64,000 nt of DNA from Methylocystis echinoides (lineage in GTDB: Bacteria; Pseudomonadota; Alphaproteobacteria; Rhizobiales; Beijerinckiaceae): positions 1,440,501-1,504,500 of the forward strand of contig NZ_CP156084.1 in NCBI RefSeq assembly GCF_040687965.1. Reading direction: 5' to 3'. Of the stretch, positions 56,216 to 64,000 are shown piece after piece. A program made the translations under genes and the position numbers. The notes beneath the pieces are model-generated. The model was not told the DNA's origin. It saw nothing but the letters and a program-made list of their open reading frames with translations, and ran no database searches. Numbering within the stretch: position 1 is the stretch's first letter; every line of letters starts with the position of its first letter.

Positions 56216-57478
56216 ATGCGCAGGGTGGTCGTCACCGGGCTTGGCGTCGTGTCGCCTCTGGGCTGCGGCGTCGAAACGAATTGGCGGCGGTTGATTGCCG
56301 GCGAGCACGGATTCCGCCGCATCGACATGTTCGAGGTCGACGATCTTGCCTGCCAGATCGCGGCCATCATCCCGCGCGGCGACGGCTCCAACGGCTCCTT
56401 CAATGCGGACGACTGGTTCGATCCCAAGGAGCAGCGCAAGGTCGACGACTTCATCATCTACGGAGCCGCTGCGGCGACGCAGGCGCTGGCCGACGCGGGC
56501 TGGAAGGCCGATACGCCGGAAAAGCAGGAAACGACCGGCGTGCTGATCGGCTCGGGGATCGGCGGGCTCGGCGGCATCTATGAAACGTCTCTGACGTTGA
56601 AGGAAAAAGGCCCGCGCCGCGTGTCGCCCTTCTTCGTGTCGGGCCGCATCATCAATCTCGTGGCCGGCTATGTCTCGATCATGCACGATCTCAAAGGCCC
56701 GAACCATGCGGTGGTGACGGCCTGCGCCACCGGCACCCACGCCATCGGCGACGCCGCGCGCATCATCGCGATGGGCGACGCCGACGTCATGGTCGCGGGC
56801 GGGGCCGAATCGCCGGTCAACCGCATCGGCGTCGCCGGCTTCGCCGCGTGCCGCGCGCTTTCAACCGGATTCAACGACCGCCCGGCCGAGGCCTCGCGTC
56901 CCTATGACAAAGACCGCGACGGTTTCGTGCTCGGCGAGGGCGCCGGCTGCGTCGTGCTCGAGGAATATGAGCACGCCAAGGCGCGCGGCGCGCGCATCTA
57001 TTGCGAGCTCATCGGCTATGGCATGTCGGGCGACGCCTTCCATATCACGGCGCCCTCTCCGGACGGCGACGGCGCCTATCGCTGCATGAAGATGGCGCTG
57101 AAGCGCTCGGAGATTTCCGTCGCCGACATCGACTATGTGAACGCCCATGGCACCTCGACGCCGCTCGGCGACGAGATCGAATTGAAGGCCGTCGAGCGGC
57201 TGATCGGCAATGTCGAACCGCGGCTCTCCATGTCCTCGACGAAATCGGCGGTCGGCCATCTTCTCGGCGGCGCCGGCGCGGTGGAGGCGGTGTTCACGAT
57301 TCTCGCCATGACCAACAACGCCGCGCCGCCAACCCGCAATCTCGACAATCCTTCCGTCGAGACCGCGATCGACCTCGTGCCGAAGACGGCCCGCGAGAGA
57401 GAAATCAACGTGGCGCTGTCGAATTCCTTCGGCTTCGGCGGCACCAACGCCTCGCTTCTCTTCCGCAAGCTTCAGTAA
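56216..57478 (+). CDS. fabF: Beta-ketoacyl-ACP synthase II
   Basis: FabF condenses malonyl-ACP with acyl-ACP and elongates palmitoleate to cis-vaccenate. The 420-residue protein has the catalytic Cys in VVTACATGTHAIGD, the two His motifs NAHGTSTPLGD and KSAVGHLLGGAGAVE, and NSFGFGGTNAS. It lies 122 bp after acpP. A strong hairpin follows at 57510-57536. Confidence 0.97.
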   Translation: MRRVVVTGLGVVSPLGCGVETNWRRLIAGEHGFRRIDMFEVDDLACQIAAIIPRGDGSNGSFNADDWFDPKEQRKVDDFIIYGAAAATQALADAGWKADTPEKQETTGVLIGSGIGGLGGIYETSLTLKEKGPRRVSPFFVSGRIINLVAGYVSIMHDLKGPNHAVVTACATGTHAIGDAARIIAMGDADVMVAGGAESPVNRIGVAGFAACRALSTGFNDRPAEASRPYDKDRDGFVLGEGAGCVVLEEYEHAKARGARIYCELIGYGMSGDAFHITAPSPDGDGAYRCMKMALKRSEISVADIDYVNAHGTSTPLGDEIELKAVERLIGNVEPRLSMSSTKSAVGHLLGGAGAVEAVFTILAMTNNAAPPTRNLDNPSVETAIDLVPKTAREREINVALSNSFGFGGTNASLLFRKLQ

Positions 57479-57509
57479 AAATTCACAGGCGGGACGTTTG
57501 ATGCGAATA

Positions 57510-57536
57510 TTCCGGGCGAAAGGGCTTCGCCCGGAA
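57510..57536. repeat. Perfect hairpin between fabF and mltG
   Basis: TTCCGGGCGAA (57510-57520) pairs perfectly over 11 bp with TTCGCCCGGAA (57526-57536) around a 5-base loop. No T tract follows, so it may be an RNA stability or attenuator stem that separates fabF and mltG mRNA levels rather than a true terminator. Confidence 0.6.
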
Positions 57537-57669
57537 GGGGGAGGCGTTGCGTTCCTGAATTCGCCACAATGACCCCTAGTGTGGATACTCCCTCCTGCGG
57601 CTACCGCCCCCAGGGGTTCCGACCTGCGGATTCCCGGCGCCGCGTCGAGCTTTGATTGGCGTGATCACG

Positions 57670-59853
57670 ATGATGAGCGACGAGACGGGCGACAAGCCGA
57701 CGACCCCCGACGAGGCGGCCAAGCAGCAATCCTCGCAAACGGCAGGCTCGTCCGCGCCGGCGGAAAGCGCAAAGGTCGAGGCCGCCGCGTCCGAGCCGAA
57801 GGCGTCGGCGCCCGCGCCCGCCGACGCGCCTCATCCCGTTTCCGAGAAGCCGGAGGCGGCCGCGACGGCGGCGCCGGACGCCGAAACCTCCGACAAGCCG
57901 GCGCCCGTGGCGGCTGCGCCCATCCCCGCGCCGGCCATTCCCGCGCCCGTGACGCCTCGGCCCGCGCCGCAGCAGCCGGCGCCTGAGGAGCCGAAGCGGT
58001 CCGCCGCGGAAAGTGTCGCGCAATCTGCAAGCGAAAAGGCAGGCGGGATCTTCCGCCGGCGCGCCACCCTTCAGGCCGCGCAGCAGGCGCTTCAGCCGGA
58101 AGCGCCGCCGGCGCCCCCGAAGAAACGCAAGAAGCGCCGGGACGGCACGCTCTCCGTCATGAGCGGCTTTCTGAGCTTCACGCTCGTGGCGCTGGTCGCG
58201 AGCGTCTTCGGCGTCATCGCCGTCTTGCACAAGCTCAAAGAGCCGGGCCCGCTCGCCGCCGACAAGATCGTCTATCTGCCGCCGCGCAGCGACGTGCCGG
58301 AAATGCTGGCGCAATTGCAGCGCGAGGGCGTCATCGACAGTCCGACGCTGATGAATTTCGCCGTGCTCGTCGAAGGCGCGCGCGGCAAGCTCAAGCAGGG
58401 CGAATATCTCTTCCGCAAGCATGCGAGCCTGCGCGACGTCATCGACGCGCTCGTGGCCGGCCGTCAGATCCTGCACAGCGTCACCATACCGGAAGGCCTG
58501 ACCAGCGAGCAGATTTTGCAGCGCCTACGCGACTCCGATCTCCTCGCCGGCGACGTTCTGGAGGCGCCGAAAGAAGGCGCGCTGCTGCCCGAGACTTATA
58601 AATTTCCGCGCGGCTTTCCGCGCGCCAAGCTGATCTCCAAGATGCAGGAGGACCAGCGCAAGCTCGTCGACCAGATCTGGGCGAAGCGCGCCAAGGACCT
58701 GCCGCTGAAATCGCCTTACGAGCTCGTCACGCTGGCCTCCATCGTCGAGAAGGAGACGGGCAAGGCGGACGAGCGTCCGCGCGTGGCGGCCGTGTTCCTG
58801 AACCGGCTGCGCAAGAACATGCGCCTGCAGTCGGACCCGACGATCGTCTATGGCCTCGTCGGCGGCAAGGCGACGCTCGGACGCGGCATCCTGCGCTCGG
58901 AGATCGAGAAGTGGACGCCCTATAACACCTACGCCATCGACGGCCTGCCGCCGAGCCCCATCGCCAATCCGGGCAAGGCGGCGCTCGAGGCGACCGCCAA
59001 TCCCGCCAACACCAAGGACCTCTATTTCGTCGCCGACGGCACGGGCGGGCATGTCTTCGCCGATTCGCTCGAGCAGCATTCGCGCAACGTCCAGAATTGG
59101 CGGCGCATCGAGCTGGAGCAGAAGACCAAGGCGGGCGAGGGGGTCGACCAGAGCGTTCCCGCGGCGGCGCCGCCGCAAGCGCCGCCCAAGACCGACAAGC
59201 GCACCCAGGCGCCGATCGGCCGGCTCGTCGCCCTCGGCGCCCGGCACGAAGATTACCCCGTCGCCCGCGACATGGCGGCGGATGACGGGGCGACGCACCG
59301 GCTCGGCAAGTTCGGCCCCGCCGGAGCCGCCTTTTTCCTTGGCGGATTCGACGACCCGACCGCCGGGGCCGCGCGGCATCTGGCGCGGCTGCGCGTCGCC
59401 CGGCCTTATTTCACCGAGCCCGCCGCCCAGCCCAAGGGGCCGGCCGATAGTTTCGATCCCACCCTTCTCGCGGCGCGCGCGGCGCCCGACACGGAGGCCG
59501 AGGAGGAGGGCGTACTCGGTCCGGACATGGTGGCGCGCGAGAGCGCCGACGGCAAAGCGCTGCCCGACACTGACGTTGCGGTCTATCCCGTCTCCCCGGC
59601 GCGACGCGCGGAGCTGAAGGCGCGCGCCGCCAGGCTCGGCCTCGCCACCGGCTCCGACGAAGCGCCGACCGAGGCGTTGGGCGACAAGGTTTCCCCGGAC
59701 GACGCCGGCCCGCTGGCTCTGGCCGCCGCGCCGCAACGGACGCGGCCGCGCGCCTTCGACGCCTCGGAGGGCACGCCGCTCGATCCCTTGCGCGACAAGA
59801 GCTGGGACCTCACCTCGGCGAAATCCGTTCCGTCGGCGGCGAGCATGCGTTGA
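57670..59853 (+). CDS. mltG: Endolytic murein transglycosylase MltG, with long N- and C-terminal extensions
   Basis: MltG cuts nascent glycan strands and sets their length. The core (about residues 170-470) has one membrane helix near 162-183, a LysM-like part, and the YceG domain with the catalytic Glu in LASIVEKETGKADERPRVAA-type sequence and SDPTIVYG. The N-terminal 150 residues are a Pro/Ala-rich cytoplasmic linker and the C-terminal 230 residues are a disordered-looking periplasmic tail, making the 727-residue protein about twice the usual size. ATG 57670 or 57673 is likely; a TTG at 57652 is also in frame. Confidence 0.9.
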   Translation: MMSDETGDKPTTPDEAAKQQSSQTAGSSAPAESAKVEAAASEPKASAPAPADAPHPVSEKPEAAATAAPDAETSDKPAPVAAAPIPAPAIPAPVTPRPAPQQPAPEEPKRSAAESVAQSASEKAGGIFRRRATLQAAQQALQPEAPPAPPKKRKKRRDGTLSVMSGFLSFTLVALVASVFGVIAVLHKLKEPGPLAADKIVYLPPRSDVPEMLAQLQREGVIDSPTLMNFAVLVEGARGKLKQGEYLFRKHASLRDVIDALVAGRQILHSVTIPEGLTSEQILQRLRDSDLLAGDVLEAPKEGALLPETYKFPRGFPRAKLISKMQEDQRKLVDQIWAKRAKDLPLKSPYELVTLASIVEKETGKADERPRVAAVFLNRLRKNMRLQSDPTIVYGLVGGKATLGRGILRSEIEKWTPYNTYAIDGLPPSPIANPGKAALEATANPANTKDLYFVADGTGGHVFADSLEQHSRNVQNWRRIELEQKTKAGEGVDQSVPAAAPPQAPPKTDKRTQAPIGRLVALGARHEDYPVARDMAADDGATHRLGKFGPAGAAFFLGGFDDPTAGAARHLARLRVARPYFTEPAAQPKGPADSFDPTLLAARAAPDTEAEEEGVLGPDMVARESADGKALPDTDVAVYPVSPARRAELKARAARLGLATGSDEAPTEALGDKVSPDDAGPLALAAAPQRTRPRAFDASEGTPLDPLRDKSWDLTSAKSVPSAASMR

Positions 59854-59875
59854 CGCCGCAAACCGGAGCGCGCCG

Positions 59876-60763
59876 ATGACTGTCGCCAGCATGACCGGAT
59901 TCGCCCGCGCGCGCGGCAGCCTCGGACCGTGGAGCTACGCCTGGGAAGTCAAGAGCGTCAACGCCAAGGGGCTGGATCTCCGGGTCAGGGTTCCCGCCAA
60001 TTTCGACGCGGTCGAAGTCAAGGCGCGCGCCGGCCTTTCGGCGCGCCTGGCGCGCGGCTCGGTCTTCGCCAGTCTTTCGGCGCAGCGCTTGGAGGCGCAG
60101 GGCGTCGCGCGCATCAACCGCGCCGCGCTCGACAAGCTGCTCGCTGCGCTCGACGACGTGCCGCTGCATGCGAGCCTGCGTCCGGCCTCGCTCGACGGCC
60201 TGCTGAGCGTCAAAGGCGTCGTCGAGATCATCGAGCCCGAAGAGGACGAGACCCAGCGGGCCGCGCTGGAGAAAAGCATTCTCGCGGCGCTGGAGGCCGC
60301 CCTCGACTCGCTCGTCGCCGCGCGCGAGGCCGAGGGATTTGCGCTCGCCGCCGTGCTCAGGGCGCGGCTCGACCGCATCGGCGCCCTCGCCGCTCAAGCC
60401 GACGCCTTGCCCGGCCGCCAGCCCGAGGCCGTGCGCCAGCGTCTGGCGCAGCAGCTTGCGCGGCTCCTCGACAGCGCCGAAGGGCTCGACCCGGTCCGTC
60501 TCCATCAGGAGGCGGTGCTGCTTGCGGTCAAGGCGGATATTCGCGAAGAGCTCGACAGGCTCGCGGCGCATGTGGGCGCCGGCCAGAAACTGCTGCTGGA
60601 CGGCGGCCCCATCGGGCGACGGCTGGATTTCCTCGCCCAGGAACTCTCGCGGGAGACCAACACGCTCTGCGCCAAATCCAACGATCCCGCCCTCACCGCC
60701 CTCGGGCTCGAGCTCAAGATCGAGGTCGAGCAGCTGCGCGAACAGGTGCAAAACATCGAATAG
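59876..60763 (+). CDS. yicC: YicC family endoribonuclease
   Basis: YicC is a toroidal RNA-binding endonuclease that affects small-RNA decay. The 295-residue protein begins MTVASMTGFARARGSLGPWS, has WEVKSVNAKGLDLRVRVP, and ends DFLAQELSRETNTLCAKSND with EVEQLREQVQNIE, all family hallmarks. It lies between mltG and gmk, the order conserved in Alphaproteobacteria. It starts 22 bp after the mltG stop. Confidence 0.95.
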   Translation: MTVASMTGFARARGSLGPWSYAWEVKSVNAKGLDLRVRVPANFDAVEVKARAGLSARLARGSVFASLSAQRLEAQGVARINRAALDKLLAALDDVPLHASLRPASLDGLLSVKGVVEIIEPEEDETQRAALEKSILAALEAALDSLVAAREAEGFALAAVLRARLDRIGALAAQADALPGRQPEAVRQRLAQQLARLLDSAEGLDPVRLHQEAVLLAVKADIREELDRLAAHVGAGQKLLLDGGPIGRRLDFLAQELSRETNTLCAKSNDPALTALGLELKIEVEQLREQVQNIE

Positions 60764-60834
60764 GTCAGGGCGACGGTTGAAACCAACGCCCTAATTTCCT
60801 ATTGGCGGTAACCCGCCCTTCAACAACCGCCGTC

Positions 60835-61476
60835 ATGGATCACACACTCCCGCTGCGCCGCGGCGTCGTTCTCATCCTTTCCTCGCCTTCCGGCGCCGGC
60901 AAGACCACGCTGACGCGGATGCTGCTGCAGGACCGCGACCTCGATCTGACGTTATCGATCTCGGTGACGACGCGGGCGCGCCGGTCGAGCGAGGTCGACG
61001 GCATTCATTACCGCTTCATCAACGAGCGCCAATTCGCCGCCATGCGCGACGCCGGCGAGTTGCTCGAATGGGCGGAAGTGCACGGCAATTTCTACGGCAC
61101 CCCGCGCGCGCCGGTCGAGGCGACGCTGGCGCAGGGGCGCGACTGTCTCTTCGACATCGACTATCAGGGCACGCGGCAGGTGCGCGAGAAGATGGCCGCC
61201 GACTCGGTCACGGTTTTCATTCTGCCGCCGTCGATGAAGGAATTGCGCGCCCGGCTCGAGCGCCGCGCCGAGGATTCGGCGGAGGTCATCGAACGCCGGC
61301 TCGAGAACGCCCGCAAGGAAATTCAGCGGTGGAAGGATTACGATTATGTGATCGTCAATGACGATCTGCAGCGCTCCTTCGACGATCTGATCGCCATCCT
61401 GCGCGCCGAGCGCCAGCGCCGCCCCCGACGCATGCGCGGCATCGAGCAATTCGTCGACAAGCTCTTGAGCGAGTAG
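60835..61476 (+). CDS. gmk: Guanylate kinase
   Basis: Gmk phosphorylates GMP to GDP. The 213-residue protein has the P-loop [15 protein letters not shown], the GMP-binding [17 protein letters not shown] and [12 protein letters not shown], and [15 protein letters not shown] 60835 gives the family length; a TTG eleven codons earlier is open but unneeded. It closes the block that begins with fabG. Confidence 0.97.
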   Translation: MDHTLPLRRGVVLILSSPSGAGKTTLTRMLLQDRDLDLTLSISVTTRARRSSEVDGIHYRFINERQFAAMRDAGELLEWAEVHGNFYGTPRAPVEATLAQGRDCLFDIDYQGTRQVREKMAADSVTVFILPPSMKELRARLERRAEDSAEVIERRLENARKEIQRWKDYDYVIVNDDLQRSFDDLIAILRAERQRRPRRMRGIEQFVDKLLSE

Positions 61477-61507
61477 AAGCGGCGCGCTAGCGCGCTATCT
61501 GCGCCAG

Positions 61508-61867
61508 ATGCACGCCCTTCGCCTCAAGCGCGTCTATGAGCCGCCGGAACAAGACGACGGCCTGCGCGTGCTCGTCGACCGGCTGTGGCCGCGTGGCCTC
61601 GCCAAGGAAAAAGCCGCCGTCGACCATTGGGCGAAGGAGGCGGCCCCCAGCAATGAGCTGCGCCGCTGGTTCGGCCATCTGCCCGAGCGGTGGGAAGAAT
61701 TCGCCGCGCGTTATCGCGAGGAGCTGGAACGCCCCGAGTCGCAGGCGGAGGTCGCAGCGATTCGCCGGCTTCTGCGAGAAAGCCGGGTCACGCTGCTTTT
61801 CGCCGCGCATGACGAAGAGCGGAACAACGCCGTCGTGCTGCGCGATGTTTTGCGCGCGCCTCACTGA
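61508..61867 (+). CDS. DUF488 (YeaO-like) protein
   Basis: The 119-residue protein is a DUF488 domain: [39 protein letters not shown] and [20 protein letters not shown] are diagnostic of the YeaO branch. The role is unknown. It overlaps the 3' end of the convergent rsmA by 7 bp. It follows gmk after 31 bp and may be in its operon. Confidence 0.9.
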   Translation: MHALRLKRVYEPPEQDDGLRVLVDRLWPRGLAKEKAAVDHWAKEAAPSNELRRWFGHLPERWEEFAARYREELERPESQAEVAAIRRLLRESRVTLLFAAHDEERNNAVVLRDVLRAPH

Positions 61868-62709
61868 GCCGCGAAAGCGTTGGCGAGCGCCACGAAGCCG
61901 GCGACGTCGATCTCCTCGGCGCGCTTCGTCTCTTCAATTCCGGCCCGCGCGAGGAGGCCGCCGGCGTCGACGCCAAGAGACTTCAGGCTTTGTCGTAACA
62001 TTTTGCGGCGTTGGCCGAAGGCCGCCTGCGTGACGCGCGACAGCGCGCGCGCGTCGCAGGGCAGGGGGGTCGGGTTGGGAATGAGCTCGACCACCGAGGA
62101 CGTCACTTTTGGCGGCGGCGTGAAGGCCGCGGGCGAGACGTCGAACAAGATGCGCGCCTTCGTGCGCCAGCCACAGAGCACCGCCAGTCGTCCATAATCG
62201 GCGCGCTGGGCGGGCGTCGCGACGATGCGCAGCGCCACCTCCTTTTGAAACATCAGCACGTAACGGTCGAAGACCGACGGCCAGGGCTCGACCTCGATCC
62301 AGCGCGCGAGCAGAGCGGTCGCGACATTATAGGGAAGATTGGCGCAGATGCGGGCGCCGTGCGGAGCGCCCTGCGCCCGCGCCAGCGCCGCGACGTCGAT
62401 CTCGAGCGCGTCGCCCTCGACGATGGCGAGGCGCCCAGGATAATGCGCGGCGATTTCGGCGAGCGCGGGCAGGCAACGCGCGTCGCGCTCGATTGCGACG
62501 ACGCGGGCCCCCTGCGCGAGCAGCGCGCGGGTGAGGCCGCCGGGGCCGGGGCCGATCTCCACGACGACCGTGTCGTCGAACGGCCCGGCGGCGCGGGCGA
62601 TTCGGCCCGTAAGATTGAGATCGAACAGGAAATTCTGGCCGAGCGCCTTCCTCGCGTCGAGCCCATGACGCAGGACGACCTCGCGCAGCGGCGGAAGCGC
62701 GTTGGTCAT
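61861..62709 (-). CDS. rsmA: 16S rRNA A1518/A1519 dimethyltransferase
   Basis: RsmA (KsgA) dimethylates two adjacent adenines in helix 45 of 16S rRNA during late 30S assembly. The 282-residue protein has [12 protein letters not shown], the SAM-binding [15 protein letters not shown] and the [11 protein letters not shown] catalytic motif, then [11 protein letters not shown]. Its ATG overlaps the pdxA stop by 4 bp (62706-62709), so the two are coupled, the same pair seen in many Proteobacteria. Confidence 0.97.
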   Translation of the reverse strand: MTNALPPLREVVLRHGLDARKALGQNFLFDLNLTGRIARAAGPFDDTVVVEIGPGPGGLTRALLAQGARVVAIERDARCLPALAEIAAHYPGRLAIVEGDALEIDVAALARAQGAPHGARICANLPYNVATALLARWIEVEPWPSVFDRYVLMFQKEVALRIVATPAQRADYGRLAVLCGWRTKARILFDVSPAAFTPPPKVTSSVVELIPNPTPLPCDARALSRVTQAAFGQRRKMLRQSLKSLGVDAGGLLARAGIEETKRAEEIDVAGFVALANAFAAQ

Positions 62710-63701
62710 GAAGTCATCCGTCCTGCGAGCCTGATCGCCTCGATGAGGCTCGTGGGGTCCGCGACGCCTTTGCCGGCGATGTCGAAGGCCGTGCCATGGT
62801 CGGGCGAGGTGCGCACAAAGGGCAGGCCCAGCGTGACATTGACCCCGCGATCGAAGGCCAGCGTCTTGATCGGAATGAGCGCCTGATCATGCGTCGGACA
62901 AAGCGCGACGTCGTATGTGGCGCGCGCCGCCGCATGGAACATGGTGTCGGCGGGGAAGGGGCCGCGCGCGTCGATCCCCTTGGCCCGCAACGCGTCGATC
63001 GCCGGCGCGATCGTGTCGATCTCCTCGCGGCCGAGGGCGCCGTCCTCGCCCGCATGCGGGTTCAGCCCCGAGAAAGCGAGGCGCGGCTTCGAAAGGCCGA
63101 AGCGGTCGCGCAAGTCGCGCGCGACGATCTCTCCCGTCTCGACGATGAGCTCGCGCGTCAAGCGGCGGGGCGCCTCGCTCAAGGGGATATGAATGGTGAT
63201 CGGCACGACGGCGAGCTCCTGCGACCACAGCATCATCACCGCTCGCCACGCGCCGCCATAATGGCGCGAGGCCAATTCGCCGAGGAACTCGGTATGGCCG
63301 GGATGCGCGAAGCCGGCGGCGTAAAGGACCGATTTTGCGATCGGATTGGTCACGACCGCGCGCGCCGCGCCGGCGACGACGCTCTCCACGGCGCGTTCGA
63401 TCGACGCCACGGTCGCCGCCGCATCCTCCGCAAGCGGCGCGCCGAAGGCGCCCCGCACCGGCCGCCCTACCGGAACCACCGGAAGCGCGCGGGCGAAAAC
63501 CGCCGTGGCCTCTCCTGCGCCGGTCTCTTCGATGGGCGCGTCGATCCCGAGCGCCTGCGCCGCGCGCGCCAGCTGCGCGGGATCGGCGACAACGAAAAAG
63601 GGGGGCAAAGCGGCGGCGGCGCGCGCCATATAGGCCTTGAGCGTCAGCTCGGGGCCGATGCCGGAGGGATCGCCTTGCGTGACGGCGAGGGGGAGTATCA
63701 C
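62706..63701 (-). CDS. pdxA: 4-hydroxythreonine-4-phosphate dehydrogenase
   Basis: PdxA oxidises 4-phosphohydroxy-L-threonine in pyridoxal 5'-phosphate synthesis. The 331-residue protein begins [20 protein letters not shown], has metal-site His residues in [11 protein letters not shown] and [13 protein letters not shown], and ends [18 protein letters not shown]. The start is GTG at 63699-63701; the only in-frame codon before the TGA upstream is not a start. It is upstream of rsmA with a 4-bp overlap. surA and lptD, its usual neighbours, are not visible. Confidence 0.95.
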   Translation of the reverse strand: MILPLAVTQGDPSGIGPELTLKAYMARAAAALPPFFVVADPAQLARAAQALGIDAPIEETGAGEATAVFARALPVVPVGRPVRGAFGAPLAEDAAATVASIERAVESVVAGAARAVVTNPIAKSVLYAAGFAHPGHTEFLGELASRHYGGAWRAVMMLWSQELAVVPITIHIPLSEAPRRLTRELIVETGEIVARDLRDRFGLSKPRLAFSGLNPHAGEDGALGREEIDTIAPAIDALRAKGIDARGPFPADTMFHAAARATYDVALCPTHDQALIPIKTLAFDRGVNVTLGLPFVRTSPDHGTAFDIAGKGVADPTSLIEAIRLAGRMTS

Positions 63702-63939
63702 GGCGCGGCCGATTGCTCATGAGTGGACATGCGGGACACTTGCCCATATGGGCCCGGAAATCAAACGCCGGCTGGCCCTCCGATGACATCGCTTTTTTGG
63801 ATGGCGGAGCGCCGCTCGCGGCGATGTGGAACCTTCCGAACCATGCCGCGCGGCCGAATTTGTTGCAGCGCAGTAAAAATTTTCTTCCCTCGCGCAGCGG
63901 GGAGGGGCGGGCCTGGCGCCATGGATAGCTGAAATGCAA

Positions 63940-63970
63940 AACCCCGGCGGACCGCCGGGGTTCTTTTCTT
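63940..63970. terminator. Bidirectional intrinsic terminator near right edge
   Basis: A perfect 11-bp stem AACCCCGGCGG (63940-63950) / CCGCCGGGGTT (63952-63962) with a 1-base centre is flanked by CTTTTCTT on the plus strand, and by TTTTGCATTT on the minus strand. A minus-strand gene probably ends just beyond it: a TTA at 63992-63994 would be its stop, but too little is visible to name it. Confidence 0.8.
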
Positions 63971-64000
63971 CAATCGCCGTCAAAGAGCGGCTTAACGCGC

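Noticed and set aside
63717-63983. Minus-strand frame of 88 codons near the right edge
   Set aside because: It spans the terminator and a repeat, has no ribosome binding site and no recognisable protein features.

Overview
The window is GC-rich, densely coded bacterial chromosome with no phage, transposase, rRNA, tRNA or CRISPR that I could see. Several gene sets are typical of Alphaproteobacteria, order Hyphomicrobiales (Rhizobiales): a PhyR-NepR-EcfG general stress locus with an EcfG-type promoter, an lptB-rpoN-hpf-ptsN block, a class I (archaeal-type) lysyl-tRNA synthetase, CobS next to a J-domain protein and BolA, a SUV3-type RNA helicase, and an fabG-acpP-fabF-mltG-yicC-gmk block. A methylotroph-like family such as Methylocystaceae is only a guess; no methane or methanol oxidation gene is present here.

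Layout. 1-6.7 kb: a truncated glucose-1-phosphate cytidylyltransferase (minus strand, runs off the left edge), a SUV3-like helicase, a bifunctional mannose-1-phosphate guanylyltransferase/mannose-6-phosphate isomerase, and trpF. trpB follows, but trpA is not adjacent. 8.2-15.5 kb: a six-gene minus-strand operon of unknown pathway (FAD oxidoreductase, GtrA, two large multi-pass membrane proteins of which one is STT3-like, a Tat-exported protein, a DUF1624 acyltransferase). It looks like an undescribed envelope-glycan assembly or decoration system and is the most interesting cluster here. 15.6-20 kb: murein enzymes (L,D-transpeptidase, MepA, M23 peptidase), MsrA, and a VapBC-type toxin-antitoxin pair. 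20.6-24.3 kb: prfB with an intact programmed +1 frameshift, cobS, a J-domain gene and bolA. 24.3-32.5 kb: small exported and unknown genes, serC-serA, a second L,D-transpeptidase, moaA and a dehydrogenase. 32.7-37.5 kb: lysK with a small hydrolase, fabD, an exported deaminase, and a low-coding gap that may hold gene remnants.

37.5-41.6 kb: acs preceded by a membrane cyclic-nucleotide-binding protein, a DUF2243 membrane protein, and leuD. 41.7-45.9 kb: lptB-rpoN-hpf-ptsN. 46-48.3 kb: a KGG-repeat stress protein and phyR/nepR/ecfG. 48.4-54.4 kb: fumC, a lipoprotein hydrolase, tspO, an exported alpha/beta hydrolase-like protein, a UdgX-type uracil-DNA glycosylase and an outer-membrane beta-barrel with an in-frame 15-bp tandem repeat. 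54.8-63.7 kb: fatty-acid synthesis (fabG, acpP, fabF), mltG, yicC, gmk, a DUF488 protein, then convergent pdxA-rsmA.

Many genes overlap by 4 bp (ATGA/GTGA) or sit a few bases apart, showing translationally coupled operons. Palindromic repeats of the REP type lie in several gaps; one reaches up to the trpF start and explains a false N-terminal extension there. All functional names rest on motif recognition by eye; no database search was possible.
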